From assembly GCA_026936325.1 (NCBI GenBank), contig JAPTHN010000001.1:101943859-102007858 (forward strand): 64,000 bases of DNA, in the 5' to 3' direction. Below the pieces are notes generated by a model. It did no database searches. It had not been told where the DNA came from and was given only the letters and a program-made list of their open reading frames with translations. Source of the stretch: Platynereis dumerilii (Eukaryota; Annelida; Polychaeta; Phyllodocida; Nereididae). The position numbers and the translations under genes are program-made. Below are positions 12,514 to 24,379 of this stretch, piece by piece (the first letter of the stretch is position 1; the number at the start of each line of letters is the position of its first letter).

Positions 12514-15500
12514 CACCTGTGATTCAGAGATTGCAAGATGTTAGGAGAATCTCAGAGAGAGTTGAACTTGAGGAAGTGCCGCAGGTTTGACATGTGGTAG
12601 ATAGACTATACAATGTCCACAGCAGATCAGTAGATAGACTTCTGGTGCTGGAAGCAGATGAGGTGTATTGGAAACATACCAATCTGACATCAGCTGCTGG
12701 TCTGCTGCTGATACTGCTGTTGTTGCTGATGTTGCTGCTGCTGTTGAGGAAGCTTGGAGATGTTGTTGATTGTGGATGTTGATGTTGCACCAAAACACTA
12801 CAGCATCACCAGTAGCATCAGAAGCATCGACAACCAGCAGCAGTACCTTGCATCTCAGCCTGCACCCCAGAACCAGGAAGTTGTGCTACCTACCCCCCAG
12901 GTCATCAAAGGTCAGCCCCCCTCAGAGCTGATGCTGTTTCACTGCCAGAGACCAGATTTGTGTGCATCCACTGCACCCTGTACAACACTATTACAACTCA
13001 CCAGTGCAGAAGCTTTTGATGTAGACAACTGGTAATTTCAGGGTCATTGACAATCATTACTCTATGTTCTGACATCCCCGCAGGACAAAAGCATTTGTAT
13101 ATAAAGCCATAGAGAGGATCTAAGAGCACCCAGGGGGGCTGGCTGATTGTATGACACGTTGGGCTTTTCCCTGAATGCAACCGAGCAGCCACCTCTTGGC
13201 AGTCATGGATTTCCAGGGTCCAGAGCAGCCATGTTGGATTCCAGACTGCAACTGTTTATTGGAAGGGGATAGAGGAGAGGCGAATAAATTCTCATCATGT
13301 CCCAGTAAGCCTCCATGCAAGTAAAGGACAGCCACCTTAGACTCATGTGCCCTGATATAGCATAGTGTGAATAGGAGCAATGTTTAGAGAACATGTCCTT
13401 GGACTTATGTATTGGGCCCCATGCTCTTAACTCATATGCATTGTATTGGACCCCATGCTCTTAACCCAGATGTACTGTAGGCCTATTAATAAACTCACAC
13501 AAACTCATAGAAGAAACTGAGCAGATGCGGTATGTCAGGTTTACTTCATATCATCCAGAATGTAGACTTGCTATCAACAAAGCAACCCAGGTATCAAGAA
13601 TAAAAATAAACCAGATGCATGCACAATTGCACATTGCACAATGCTTATTGGTACAGTTCAACTTTCTGAACCTTGATTGACTTATTCGTTTTATCTTAGC
13701 TAATATCTTATTACTCTATGATTTTATCAAGAACTGTATCTTCAATACTGGCCAAGCTCCTGTATCTTCAAAATCGATATAGCTCCCTAGCATCATGTTT
13801 CCAACAATTGATCTATGAGTATTATGAAATTCTTAATAATCCAAGGCCATTTATTCAAATTGATCAATAATTTTATTTATGTCTATTTAGACTGGTTGTC
13901 GAAACATTACTTGGAACCTCTCGCAAAAGGTATGGGTGGAGGGATGTTGAAAAACAGGAGTGCTTAATAATAACAAGGGTGCTCTTCGGGAGTGCTGCAA
14001 ACAAAATGAGTGCTGCAAACAAATGAGTGCTGCTAAGGAGTGCTGATCTTAACCTTGAGTTATATTTGCAGGTCACATGACTGAGATTACGTAATCACAA
14101 GGTTCTATTAATCAAACATCACGAGGTGTTGCTACTAACTGGTGTACGCCAATTATATTGCTAATAAGTATTCACCACATTAATCATTACCAAACTGTGC
14201 ACCTCAAACAACAAGCCAACATTTCAGACACTGCAAAACATGGTTGCAATTTCAATCATTCATCGGTGATACAATTGCATTACCGGTACTGTAATTAAAA
14301 GGTTTACACTTCAAACAATTCCTATTGCTTGTAAAGCCTAACATTTGAAATCTTGCTACAATGCAGAAATGTATTAGAATTGTAGGCCTATAAATTGTCG
14401 AAATTTGATAGTAAAGAACTAATGGTGTTTCATATATGTATCATGTGCAGTTCAATAACAAAATTGGCTTTTTCATGCACACACACAGTGTATTAACAGT
14501 TTTATGGGATTGTCACTTAACCAAACATTTGAGGCAGTGATAGAGATTGATTCGAGTCACTCGTAACCATTGTCCGGGATGCAATCAGTTAATGGGCGAT
14601 AACTGAGAAGGGCTCTGTCCAACACAGCTCAGTTCAGCTCAACTCACCTAAAGCTTTTTCCCATGATCATACCAATTGCATCTGTGGCAGCAATTGCATC
14701 TGCTAGCCATCAAACAGCCACAGCCCTCAATCGATACCGATACATTAATTCCCATGGTCAGGTTTTGCTTTCACCAACTTTAAAAATTAGTCTTTTCTTT
14801 CCCTAGATCGAACTGGTCGATATTTTCTTTGCTTCTGCTGCTGCTGCTTTAGAAAAGATTCAAAAATAATTGGACAGACAAAAGGAACCAAAGAAAGACA
14901 AAAAGACAGATAAAACGACAGACAAAAAGACGGAGAAAGAAGTATATTATACTGCTGTAACCAGCAATGCTATAGCAGCTATCTCCACACCTTGATAAGG
15001 TTCTCCAGCTGTAAATGCACCCTGTACTTTCTCACGATCTGCAGATGGCCAAGTCAAAGTTGTCCTCACATGAGTTAAATGTTGAAATCTGGGCTATTCT
15101 AAGCTTCTGTTGCAGCAGGCATCTTAACAACAAGTTATTGTAAGAATGTATTGTAACAGGTATTATGAGAATTTCTGAAATATCTTTTCCTTAAATGTAT
15201 TATGTTGTTTGAAACAAATCACAACCAAAATACATTATGAATCATGAAACATCGTAAGGCCATAATGTACAATGTGAAAGGCTATTTGTCATAAAACCTG
15301 GATATGGCCCAAAGAGCAGCAACAACTTGGCTATGACCTCTGGGCTATCCCTGTCTATCAACATCGGGTCTATAGATGATATGATATTATTATCATAATA
15401 TTTCTGAAATGACTTCACATTCAATCTGCAGCATTTTGCCAAAAAGAAATCTAATGGCATTTTATTCTTAGATGCAAAAATGGCTCTTGAGTCTGTGTAC

Positions 15501-16340
15501 ACTATACCTGGAAATGGCTGATCAATTTAGAACACCAGATGTGGCAACTCAATGTGGTGTGAGAAACAATGTTGAGTGTTGTGATAAACAATATCAAAAT
15601 GTGATAAATCATTATCAAATTTTGCTGTAAGTGCTATTTGCTGATTCAGCACTTTCTACTCTTTGTTGACGCCAAGGCTGTTGCCTTATTTTCACTAAAT
15701 TCTCATTAATTCTTAACACAACTCCAACATAAATTCTTAGAAATCTGCAGGATTTAGCTAAAAGAAACATAAAAGCGCACAATTATGAATGAATTATTGT
15801 CTTAAGAGCTTTTCATGAAAGCATTTATCATTAAGTATTAATATTCCACAACATCCACACTGGATATTAAGGATATTAATCCTTAGATCGTTTGAAACTT
15901 CAGACATAATTCATGCATCAAACAGCTGTTGTTGAAAATTGTTTATTTGCTACAATCGATATAGAACTGTTGACAAAACGTTTCCCTCCTCACTTGACTC
16001 CTGACTTCATATTTATGAGCTGGTTTATTTTTGATTGACAATTACGTGCATACTGTAAACATTCTTTTTTACAGTGCTCAAGTGATGTCTTTTTGTTGCT
16101 TTTTTGGATGGGGTCCAGCAAGGAGGTGTTTTAATATACATGTGCATTTGCAGTCAGAGCAGATGAACATGTAAGTACATTTGCACTACAATCATCCTCA
16201 TCCCTGTAGCTTATGGACTTTCCTTTTTAGGAGGGGGGATTATAAGGAGTGGGGGAGGTTAGGGGGTCCCTGTTCTAGAATTGTCATTGACATAATAGTT
16301 TATATATCAATTGACCTGCTTAGTGGTTATTCATAGCATG

Positions 16341-16602
16341 CAGTGTTGGAGGTCTTGAGGCCAGCCTCATCCTCGAGGCCAGCCTCGCGGCCATATTATG
16401 ATGGCCTTGGTCTGGGTCTCGGACTCTCGGTTGCCCAATCCTTGGCCTTGGGTCGCTCTCGGGTGTCTTTGGGCCAGTTTTGGAGTCTCGAGACAAGCTT
16501 TGTCCTCGAGGCAAATTTTGATGGCCACGGCCTTGGTCTTGGTCTTGGAGGGTCATGCCTCGGTCTCGGCCTCGGTAGTCCCGGCCTCGACTACAACAGT
16601 TG
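16341..16602. mobile_element. CTCGG/GGCCTTGG-rich repeat, possible hAT-like element
   Basis: The stretch repeats GGCCTTGGTCT, GGTCTCGG and CTCGAGGC words throughout and is much richer in G+C than its surroundings. The left edge CAGTGTTGGAGGTC and the reverse complement of the right edge, AACTGTTGTAGTCGAGGCC, look like imperfect terminal inverted repeats of the CAGTGTTG type common in hAT elements. No 8 bp target duplication is evident, so the class is uncertain. Open frames crossing it are repeat artefacts. Confidence 0.45.
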
Positions 16603-17039
16603 CTCTGATAGAGTTTGTGTGCGTTATGTAGCTCAACAGCCCCTCTACATTTCTACAGGAAGTCAGGAACAAAAATATATTAAGGTTCCATTTATTGAAA
16701 TGGCATGTTCTGTATTCACAGATTGTTCAGTTTGCGTTTTATGTCACTATGCAGACTTTCGTGATGCTTGTATGTGAGTTCTTGTGATTAGCATTGTAAA
16801 TCTATGCTGACTAATCATTTCAAAGATGTCTGACAATGCATGTTTGATGGTCGGCAGTCATGACAGCTATATATTATTCTATGTGCGCTGGAATAAAAAC
16901 TGAAATTGAGTCTAAGAAATACAAACCTGGGGCTGCTTGGGCTGATTGATAGGTCAGGAACTAGTAGGTAGCCAATTTTGCTGACAAGACTTCTTCTTGT
17001 CCTCAAATCAGAAAACGAGACTGGATCGATGTCTTCGCG

Positions 17040-17940
17040 TATAAACGGACGTGGCACGGAACGTCCTGACGTGACTAATGGCTAGTTCTCACGGAGACGT
17101 AACAGAGGGTTCTTGTTGCGTCGCTTCTTGCTTTTCCAGGAAAGTGGGAGGTTCTTAAGCTAGATTCAACAATTCGGCGACGATATTTTCGTCTACGGCG
17201 CTTCTTAAACTTCCTCGCCAAAAGTTCCTAGAAGTCACATGACCCTATGGTGAGGCAAGAACTTGCTTCACGAAAGATTCAACCGGTTGAATCTTTGCGA
17301 AGGAAGAAACCACGATGCAAGAGACCAGAAAGCCCCCCAAAATGATTGGGCGAAGTTAGAGACAGCTTGGGCGAAGTTAGAGACAGGTTGGGCGAAGTTA
17401 GAGACAGCTTGGGCGAGGCTACTTATCATTGAGTCAATGGAACTTCGGCGAAAAAAGACAACAACTCGCCGACACAAACAGGCTGTTGAAACGCCGAAAC
17501 AGCTACTTGCTTGGCCGTAACAGGTATTTGCTTGGGCGTAATTGAACATTAGGACGAAGTAAGAGGATGCTAGGGCGAAGAAAGAGCATGCTAGGGCGAA
17601 GAAAGAGACTCCTTGGGCGAATCTAGTTTAACATTGAAGCAATGGAACTGCGTCGAGGCTCCTGACAACTCGCCGACACAAGTGTCTTCTTGCCTCGTCC
17701 GTAATTACGAGCGATTCGGCGTAAAAAACGAGAGCCTCGTCGTAATAGGAACCATCAACGACGATTTAGAACCTCTAATTGATTATATAATTGACCAAAA
17801 ATGGCTTGAAACGCCGAAAGTGGGCGAATCTGCAGTTCCTGGAACCTCTACAACTTCGCCGTCACTTAACCACTCTCGTGTGATCTAGGCATGACGTAAC
17901 CTGGGACTGTGACGTCGTAGCTTTTAAGTGTGGGCGTCGT
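17040..17940. repeat. CpG-rich patch with GGGCGAAG repeats and a 24 bp palindrome
   Basis: This patch stands out by frequent CpG. It has about four tandem units of TTGGGCGAAGTTAGAGACAG (17346-17417), then related units GCTAGGGCGAAGAAAGAG near 17567-17610, and inverted words ACTTCGCC and ACTCGCCGACACAA at several places. A perfect palindrome lies at 17274-17297 (AAAGATTCAACC followed by its complement). It could be a non-autonomous transposon with internal repeats, but I could not find convincing terminal repeats. The frames within it (up to 93 codons) look like repeat by-products. Confidence 0.5.
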
Positions 17941-18772
17941 AGAACAGCTGAGGCACTGTGCAACTTCCAAAAATAACCAAATGTGTTTACTGTTGCTGTT
18001 TTCTGACTACATGACAAATACTACGTTTAGTTTGGTCCTGGCTTTTTTGGAAGGCCTATGGTGCTTTCAAGCAATTGAAGCTATTTCCATTTTGAGCTTA
18101 CATTTAATTATTTACGTCACAAAGTCAGTCTCAAGTCACTGGCGAACACAAAAAGAGTGTAAATCGTTGGAATTTTCTTTCTTGAAATGCTCACAGTGAA
18201 TTCTTTTTTTTTCTGCTCGGCTTGGCCTCATAAGAATCCTTGGTTCAGACACTGCCTATGCATTTCCAAACATGGTAAGCAAAGTCATCATCAATTCTTC
18301 ATATATGAACATGATGCTGTGCACTATGAGCCAGTCTTCACAGATGACCTGCACCCAGTAATGATGCAAATGGATCAGGGTGTTTAAGAGGTTCGGAGTC
18401 ATTGTAAATGGACTACAAATCATATCTTAAGGTCCCGTGTCAATTTCCCAAGTGCTTCTATTTGCTTTGTCACCATCATTAGTTTCTAGGTGGCCTAGTG
18501 GTTATGACATTTCCTCTTCTGGATGTGTGCCTAAAAGGTTGTGTGATCTAATTATGACCAAGCCACTCAGTCTGACTGATATACTCATATATAGCAGTCA
18601 AACTAGTCATCATACCAAGTAAAATTGGGTTTTCTAGTGTGCCAAAAAGTTTTATTTCATTTTGAAGACAAAGCTTTATGACATTAGGAGATCCATTTGG
18701 AAATTCATTATACTAGATGTGGTCATTCTAAAGACTAATATTATCCGTTAGAAGAGAAAGGTTGTGGAAATA

Positions 18773-21420
18773 GGCATTTATTTGAAAAGTGGGGCCAAAA
18801 AGGTCCCCAGGAGCAAAAAAGTGAATCTCTGATTCCCTATCATCTAATATGGCAAATGTTTAGTCCTAGTGGTCCCTGTTACGGAAAAAGTAATTTTGGG
18901 GTCAACAGGTCACTGGATTTTTCATGAAAATTCCCTGAAAAATTAGTAAATTGGTCACGCAATAGTCACAACAGTCACGCTAAAAAACCATCACAACAGT
19001 CACACAAAACAGTCACTTCAGTGTTTTTTTGGCTAAAATGTGCTGACATGAACAGTCACAACATTACCTTGACCATTCAACAAATTAGCCAAGCTGAGGG
19101 TTTCACATGTAGGCAGTTATTTGAAAAGTTGGGCCAAAACGATCCCCAGGAGCAAAAGAGTGAATCTGTGAATCCCTATAATGTACTATGGCAAATGTTT
19201 AGTCCAAGTGGTCCCTGTTACGGAAAAAGTAATTTTGGGGTCAACAGGTCACTGGATTTTTCATGAAAATTCCCTGAAAAATTAGTAAATTGGTCACGCA
19301 ATAGTCACAACAGTCACGCTAAAAAACCATCACAACAGTCACACAAAACAGTCACTTCAGTTTTTTTTGGCTAAAATGTGCTGACATGAACAGTCACAAC
19401 ATTACCTTGACCATTCAACAAATTAGCCAAGCTGAGGATTTCACATGTAGGCATTTATTTGAAAAGTTGGGCCAAAACGATCCCCAGGAGCAAAAGAGTG
19501 AATCTCTGAATCCCTATAATGTACTATGGCAAATGTTTAGTCCAAGTGGTCCCTGTTACGGAAAAAGTAATTTTGGGGTCAACAGGTCACTGGATTTTTC
19601 ATGAAAATTCCCTGAAAAATTAGTAAATTGGTCACGCAATAGTCATAACAGTCACGCTAAAAAACCATCAAACAGTCACACAAAACAGTCACTTCAGTGT
19701 TTTTTTTTGCTAAAATGTGCTGACATGAACAGTCAGGATATTACCTTGACCATTCAACAAATTAGCCAAGCTGAGGCTTTTGCATGTAGGAATTTATTTG
19801 AAAAGTTGGGCCAAAAAGGTCCCCAGGAGCAAAAAAGTGAATCTCTGATTCCCTATAATCTAATATGGCAAATGTTTAGTCCAAGTGGTTCCTGTTACAG
19901 AAAAAGTAATTTGGGGTCAACAGGTCTCAGAATTTTTCATGAAAATTCCCTGAAAAATTAGTAAATTGGTCACGCAATAGTCACAACAGTCACGCTAAAA
20001 AACCATCACAACAGTCACACAAAACAGTCACTTCAGTGTTTTTTTGGCTAAAATGTGCTGACATGAACAGTCACAACATTACCTTGACCATTCAACAAAT
20101 TAGCCAAGCTGAGGGTTTCACATGTAGGCAGTTATTTGAAAAGTTGGGCCAAAACGATCCCCAGGAGCAAAAGAGTGAATCTGTGAATCCCTATAATGTA
20201 CTATGGCAAATGTTTAGTCCAAGTGGTCCCTGTTACGGAAAAAGTAATTTTGGGGTCAACAGGTCACTGGATTTTTCATGAAAATTCCCTGAAAAATTAG
20301 TAAATTGGTCACGCAATAGTCACAACAGTCACGCTAAAAAACCATCACAACAGTCACACAAAACAGTCACTTCAGTTTTTTTTGGCTAAAATGTGCTGAC
20401 ATGAACAGTCACAACATTACCTTGACCATTCAACAAATTAGCCAAGCTGAGGATTTCACATGTAGGCATTTATTTGAAAAGTTGGGCCAAAACGATCCCC
20501 AGGAGCAAAAGAGTGAATCTCTGAATCCCTATAATGTACTATGGCAAATGTTTAGTCCAAGTGGTCCCTGTTACGGAAAAAGTAATTTTGGGGTCAACAG
20601 GTCACTGGATTTTTCATGAAAACTCCCTGAAAAATTAGTAAATCGGTCACGCAATAGTCACAACAGTCACGCTATAAAACCATCACAACAGTCACACAAA
20701 ACAGTCACTTCAGTATTTTTTTGGCTAAAATGTGCTGTCATGATGAGTCATGACATTACCCTGACCATGCAACAAATTAGCCTTGCTGAGGGCTTCCCAT
20801 ATATAGGCATTTATTTGAAAAGTGGGGCCAAAAAGGTTCCCGGGGAGTTCCTCAATGGCCTAATGGTCAAGACTGCTTGTCCGCTGGCTTTGAGGGCGTG
20901 GGTTCAAATCTCACCCCGGGAACTCACATGGGGACATTAAATAGAGACTTGTATCCAGTATTCTATGCTGGGGCAACTGAAAGACCCTGGGCATCCCTGA
21001 AATAATAGGTATGTTCTAGATTCCAGTCTTCACATCTCATCATCATAAGGCAGTCACCAAAAAATAAAAGTGCAGCTTCCTCCACAAAGATGGTGGTTTA
21101 GCTGCCCCGGCTGATCCGGGGTACACCAGCACAACACAAGTCAAGGAGCAAAAAAGTGAATCTCTGAATCCTGATAATCTGATATGGTAAATGTTTAGTC
21201 CAAGTGTTTCCTGTTATGGAATAAGTCATTTCGAGGTCAACAGGTCACTGGATTCTTCATGAAAATTCACTGAAAAATTAGTAAATTGCTCAAGCAATAG
21301 TTACAACAGTCACGCTAAACAATCATCACTACAGTCACAGAAAACAGTCACTTCAGTATTATTTTGACTATAATGTGCTGACATGAACATTGACGATAGT
21401 ACCTTGACCATTCAACAAAT
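18773..21420 (+). repeat. Tandem array of a ~340 bp unit with 3-unit higher-order repeat
   Basis: At least six units of about 338-340 bp start near 19017, 19356, 19696, 20033, 20372 and 20711, with a truncated unit at 18773-19016. Shared words include AGGCATTTATTTGAAAAGT, GGCAAATGTTTAGTC, GGAAAAAGTAATTTTGGGG and AACAGTCACGCT. Units 1-2 and 4-5 are almost the same and lie 1015 bp apart, while unit 3 is more diverged, so a three-unit block has been duplicated. The last unit is split by a SINE and fades out by about 21420. Short fragments of the unit recur near 22261, 24205-24275 and (inverted) 30005-30040. Confidence 0.9.
20842..21143 (+). mobile_element. tRNA-derived SINE inserted in the tandem array
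   Basis: The head is tRNA-like: A-box region TGGCCTAATGGTCAAGACTG and B-box GGTTCAAATCTC, then CCGGGAACTC. The body contains GTATCCAGTATTCTATGCTG and GGGGCAACTGAAAGACCCTG, which recur in the SINE at 55714-56252. The tail holds a GCCCCGGCTGATCCGGGGTA hairpin. It splits a 340 bp unit between GGTTCCC and AGGAGCAAAAAAGTG, so it is younger than that unit. No clean target duplication remains. Confidence 0.85.
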
Positions 21421-21479
21421 TAGTGCTTCACTTACATCAATCTCTGTTATTTCTTTTTCCATTTTCTCTAGTCTCCAGA

Positions 21480-22170
21480 ATAAATTGCATGGTTAACCAT
21501 TTTAATAAATCCAGTAAAATTTTAAACTATGAGTGTCAGAATTGAAGGCATTATTAGTTATCATAGTCACAGTAAAGAAAGTTGCATTACATGGTCTTTT
21601 GGGTTGCAATAAATCAAATACTAGATATGAACGTAATTTTTTGTCACAGTAGTCACAGTAATGAATGGTCAAATTACAAAGAAAGTAAAAGTAAAATTCC
21701 AAAATGAGTAAAAGTAAAATTCCAAAGTGAACTTTCAGAAGGCAGGGAACTATTCAATTACCTCAGTCACAGTAAAGAAAGTCGTATTAGATGGTCTGTT
21801 GGTTGGGGATTTATCACATATTATATTTCAGTATCCAAAAAAAAATGGATGTCAGCAGGGAACGCATTATTAGATATAGTCACAGCAAAGATATATGTAT
21901 CACATGGTCTGTTGGGTTGGAATCAGTAACTTCGCATATTTAATATAAATATTGGAAGGCAAGTAGTCCTTAGACTCCATAGTCACAGTAGGGAATGTCA
22001 AGTTCCAAGGTCTGTAGCAGTGTACATTAATGTTTCCAGCAGTAAAATTCTAAAATTTGATGTCAGATTGGAAGGCATTATTAGATATCATAGTTACAGC
22101 AAAAACAGTTACACTACTGTGACTGATGTGACCATCATTCATAGAATATCACGCAACAATTTGAAGAATG
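21480..22170 (-). repeat. Inverted copies of the ~100 bp GTGAC repeat
   Basis: About five diverged units carry CATAGTCACAGTAAAGAAAG, CATGGTCTGTTGGGTTGG and AATCAGTAAC. Their reverse complements (CTTTCTTTACTGTGACTATG and so on) match the direct units of the array at 24380-25880. The two arms therefore face each other across about 2.2 kb that includes the TA element at 22836-23845. Confidence 0.75.
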
Positions 22171-22835
22171 CTCTTCTTGGTGTGTGTAAAACATTCTACG
22201 CTCTGACAGAAATGTGTTATTTTAGTTTTATTACGTGTCTGTCATGCATATCAATACATAAAGGCAAATTTATGAAAAAGGGGGCCAAAAGTGTCCGTAG
22301 CTTCAAAAATTAGAATCTTGGGAATACCATGTAAACTGCACATGAAAAAATAATTTTAAGTGTCAGAAATGTGAATAAAAAAAGTTGGTCCATATCCGTA
22401 GGCAGGGTAACCAGATGAAAAACTGGCAATTTAGTCATGTGACTGAGACATTTTTTAAAAAGCCCAAATGAAGTTACTATAGTCACTGTAAAAAAAAGAA
22501 GTGACTATTGTGACTTTCAGTCAGTGCAACTTACAGTTTGCCTGTGTATCTGTCCTTTACTATGATGAACCCAGCATGTACATTGACAAACAATCACTGC
22601 ATCTTATCATATTTTAGTCTGTGCATATTGTCAGAGTCTGCCCATGTTTCCTATGTCTTGTATTCTACGTTAAGTCCATGTTCCCATTCCCTATGTCCCC
22701 CATTCCTGTTTGTGACTTATCACACAGTTTTCTAAGTGTACGGTGACGGGGCAGACCTGCAATGAGGGGGTCAGCCTACAATGACTGGGCCTGTCTACAT
22801 CGACAAGGCCTGTCAAAACACCTTCCTCCCTTGTA

Positions 22836-23845
22836 GAGTCAAGGTGGGTAAATCCGTCCACTTTTGGCTAATACTTTATTCCCAGGATAATAAGAGAAGA
22901 TATGAAAATAAAAACTAGTCCCTTGGAAAGGGCTTGTTCCGTATTATCATCAACAACCAAAAAAAGTCAAATATTCAAATATTTTTATGTGAAACCATGG
23001 CAACAAAAATTGAAGGTTGGGGCAGCTAAATCCGTCCACCATGCTGGTAAATCCGTCCAGAAAGGATGGTAAATCCGTCCACAGGGCATATATCAGCACA
23101 CACTTATCATATCTTATTATTTTTTCAAATGTTGCAATTTATTAACTTTCAGGAAGGATTTTCTGTTGAGTTCAGAATAATAGGGTGCTGATTACACTTA
23201 TAGTAGAAGTATTAAATAAGAGAGGTTAAGTTAACTATCAAGAATTTCAATTGACCACCTAAATTACAATTGAAGAACCCTTTTGGTCAAGTCAAGTGGT
23301 CTAATTGCTCAATCTAGTTTCTTTAATCAGTGTTATGCCATTCATGCATATTAAAAGCCATAAAAACACTTTTAAACCCAATTTGAAGTGGGTGGACGGA
23401 TTTGCAATCACCTTGTCAAGCCAGTTTTAAAATAATGATGGTAATTCCGTCCACTTTTATTCCCATTGTATCTCCTTTCCAGGTGTTGCAATTAAGTTAA
23501 TTTAAGAAATCCTACAAAAATAATAAAATTCTTAATACCAATCAACAACTTTTTACTTTCAATATTATAATTTTTTTGATTGGAATAGGCCTTCAAGATT
23601 AGTGCCACCACTACTCAAAATGGCTGTGATGACATCACAGGATTTCATTGTATTTTGTCCTCTGTCTTTAAATGGACCTGAAATATCACTTGAAATTCTG
23701 TCAACGCAAAAAAAACGGCAAAATTAGTTGAAAAACTAGTTTCTCTTGCTTTTAAAACTCATAAAACTGCAATAAATGTAACTATATGCCAATATTAGAG
23801 GGTGGACGGATTTACCCTTCTGGACGGATTTACCATCCTTGACTC
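22836..23845. mobile_element. TA-flanked non-autonomous DNA transposon, GTAAATCCGTCCA family
   Basis: Ends are GAGTCAAGGTGGGTAAATCC and its inverted match at the right edge (GGATTTACCATCCTTGACTC), flanked by TA at 22834-22835 and 23846-23847. A TA duplication fits the Tc1/mariner (IS630) type or similar. The word GGTAAATCCGTCCA or a one- or two-base variant occurs eight times: forward at 22847, 23026, 23046, 23068 and 23440, reversed near 23392, 23803 and 23821. About 1010 bp, AT-rich inside, with no transposase frame. Confidence 0.85.
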
Positions 23846-24379
23846 TACTGAGCAACAGGCCCTGTAATTCTAGTCTTGGATTACTAATGTTACGTGCACA
23901 ATTCTCTATCAAGAGCCAAAGAGAAAGTCACAAAATTTGGCGAAAGCCACATGGATTTGCATATCAGGAGTATAAACGAAGCATAAGAATTTGAGCGCTT
24001 CAAATTTGATCCTTTTGTACTGTAAATATGTTGTGACAATACTGCATTTGTACGTCAAAAGCCAATTTTGTGTGAAAAAGTCTCTCTACCCTGCAAATCG
24101 TCATTGCGCATTGTACTTCTTTTGTGCTTCTAATATACTCCAGTACCATACATGAGATATACTGATTTTTTACTTTTGCTGTACTGCAAACATACTCTTT
24201 TTTGCTTTTGGCTGTTATGGAAAAAGTAATTTTGGGACCAACAAGTTACTGAATTTCTCATGAAAATGCTGAAATTGTGATACTCATTATTGAGACCATG
24301 AAAGTGAATCAATTATGCCTTGATCTTTGACAATTATATGTAATTTATGTATGTACATAATATTATCAGTAACAGTTCC

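Larger units (their letters stand above)
7656..18690 (+). other. Intron 1, first part: no gene recognised
   Basis: Begins with donor GTAAGT. Mostly AT-rich DNA without exon-like signals. Recognised contents are a fold-back MITE (12325-12513), CTG/GTT trinucleotide-rich DNA near 12690-12850, a CTCGG-rich element (16341-16602) and a CpG-rich patch (about 17040-17940). A CpG-containing patch at about 9920-10560 has a 133-codon open frame on the minus strand. A weak tRNA-like start (GGTGGCCTAGTGGTTATGAC) near 18489 might be a decayed SINE head. Confidence 0.7.

Noticed and set aside
18489-18560. tRNA-like phrase GGTGGCCTAGTGGTTATGAC
   Set aside because: A-box-like, but the expected B box is only GGTTGTGTGATC; no cloverleaf and no SINE body follows.
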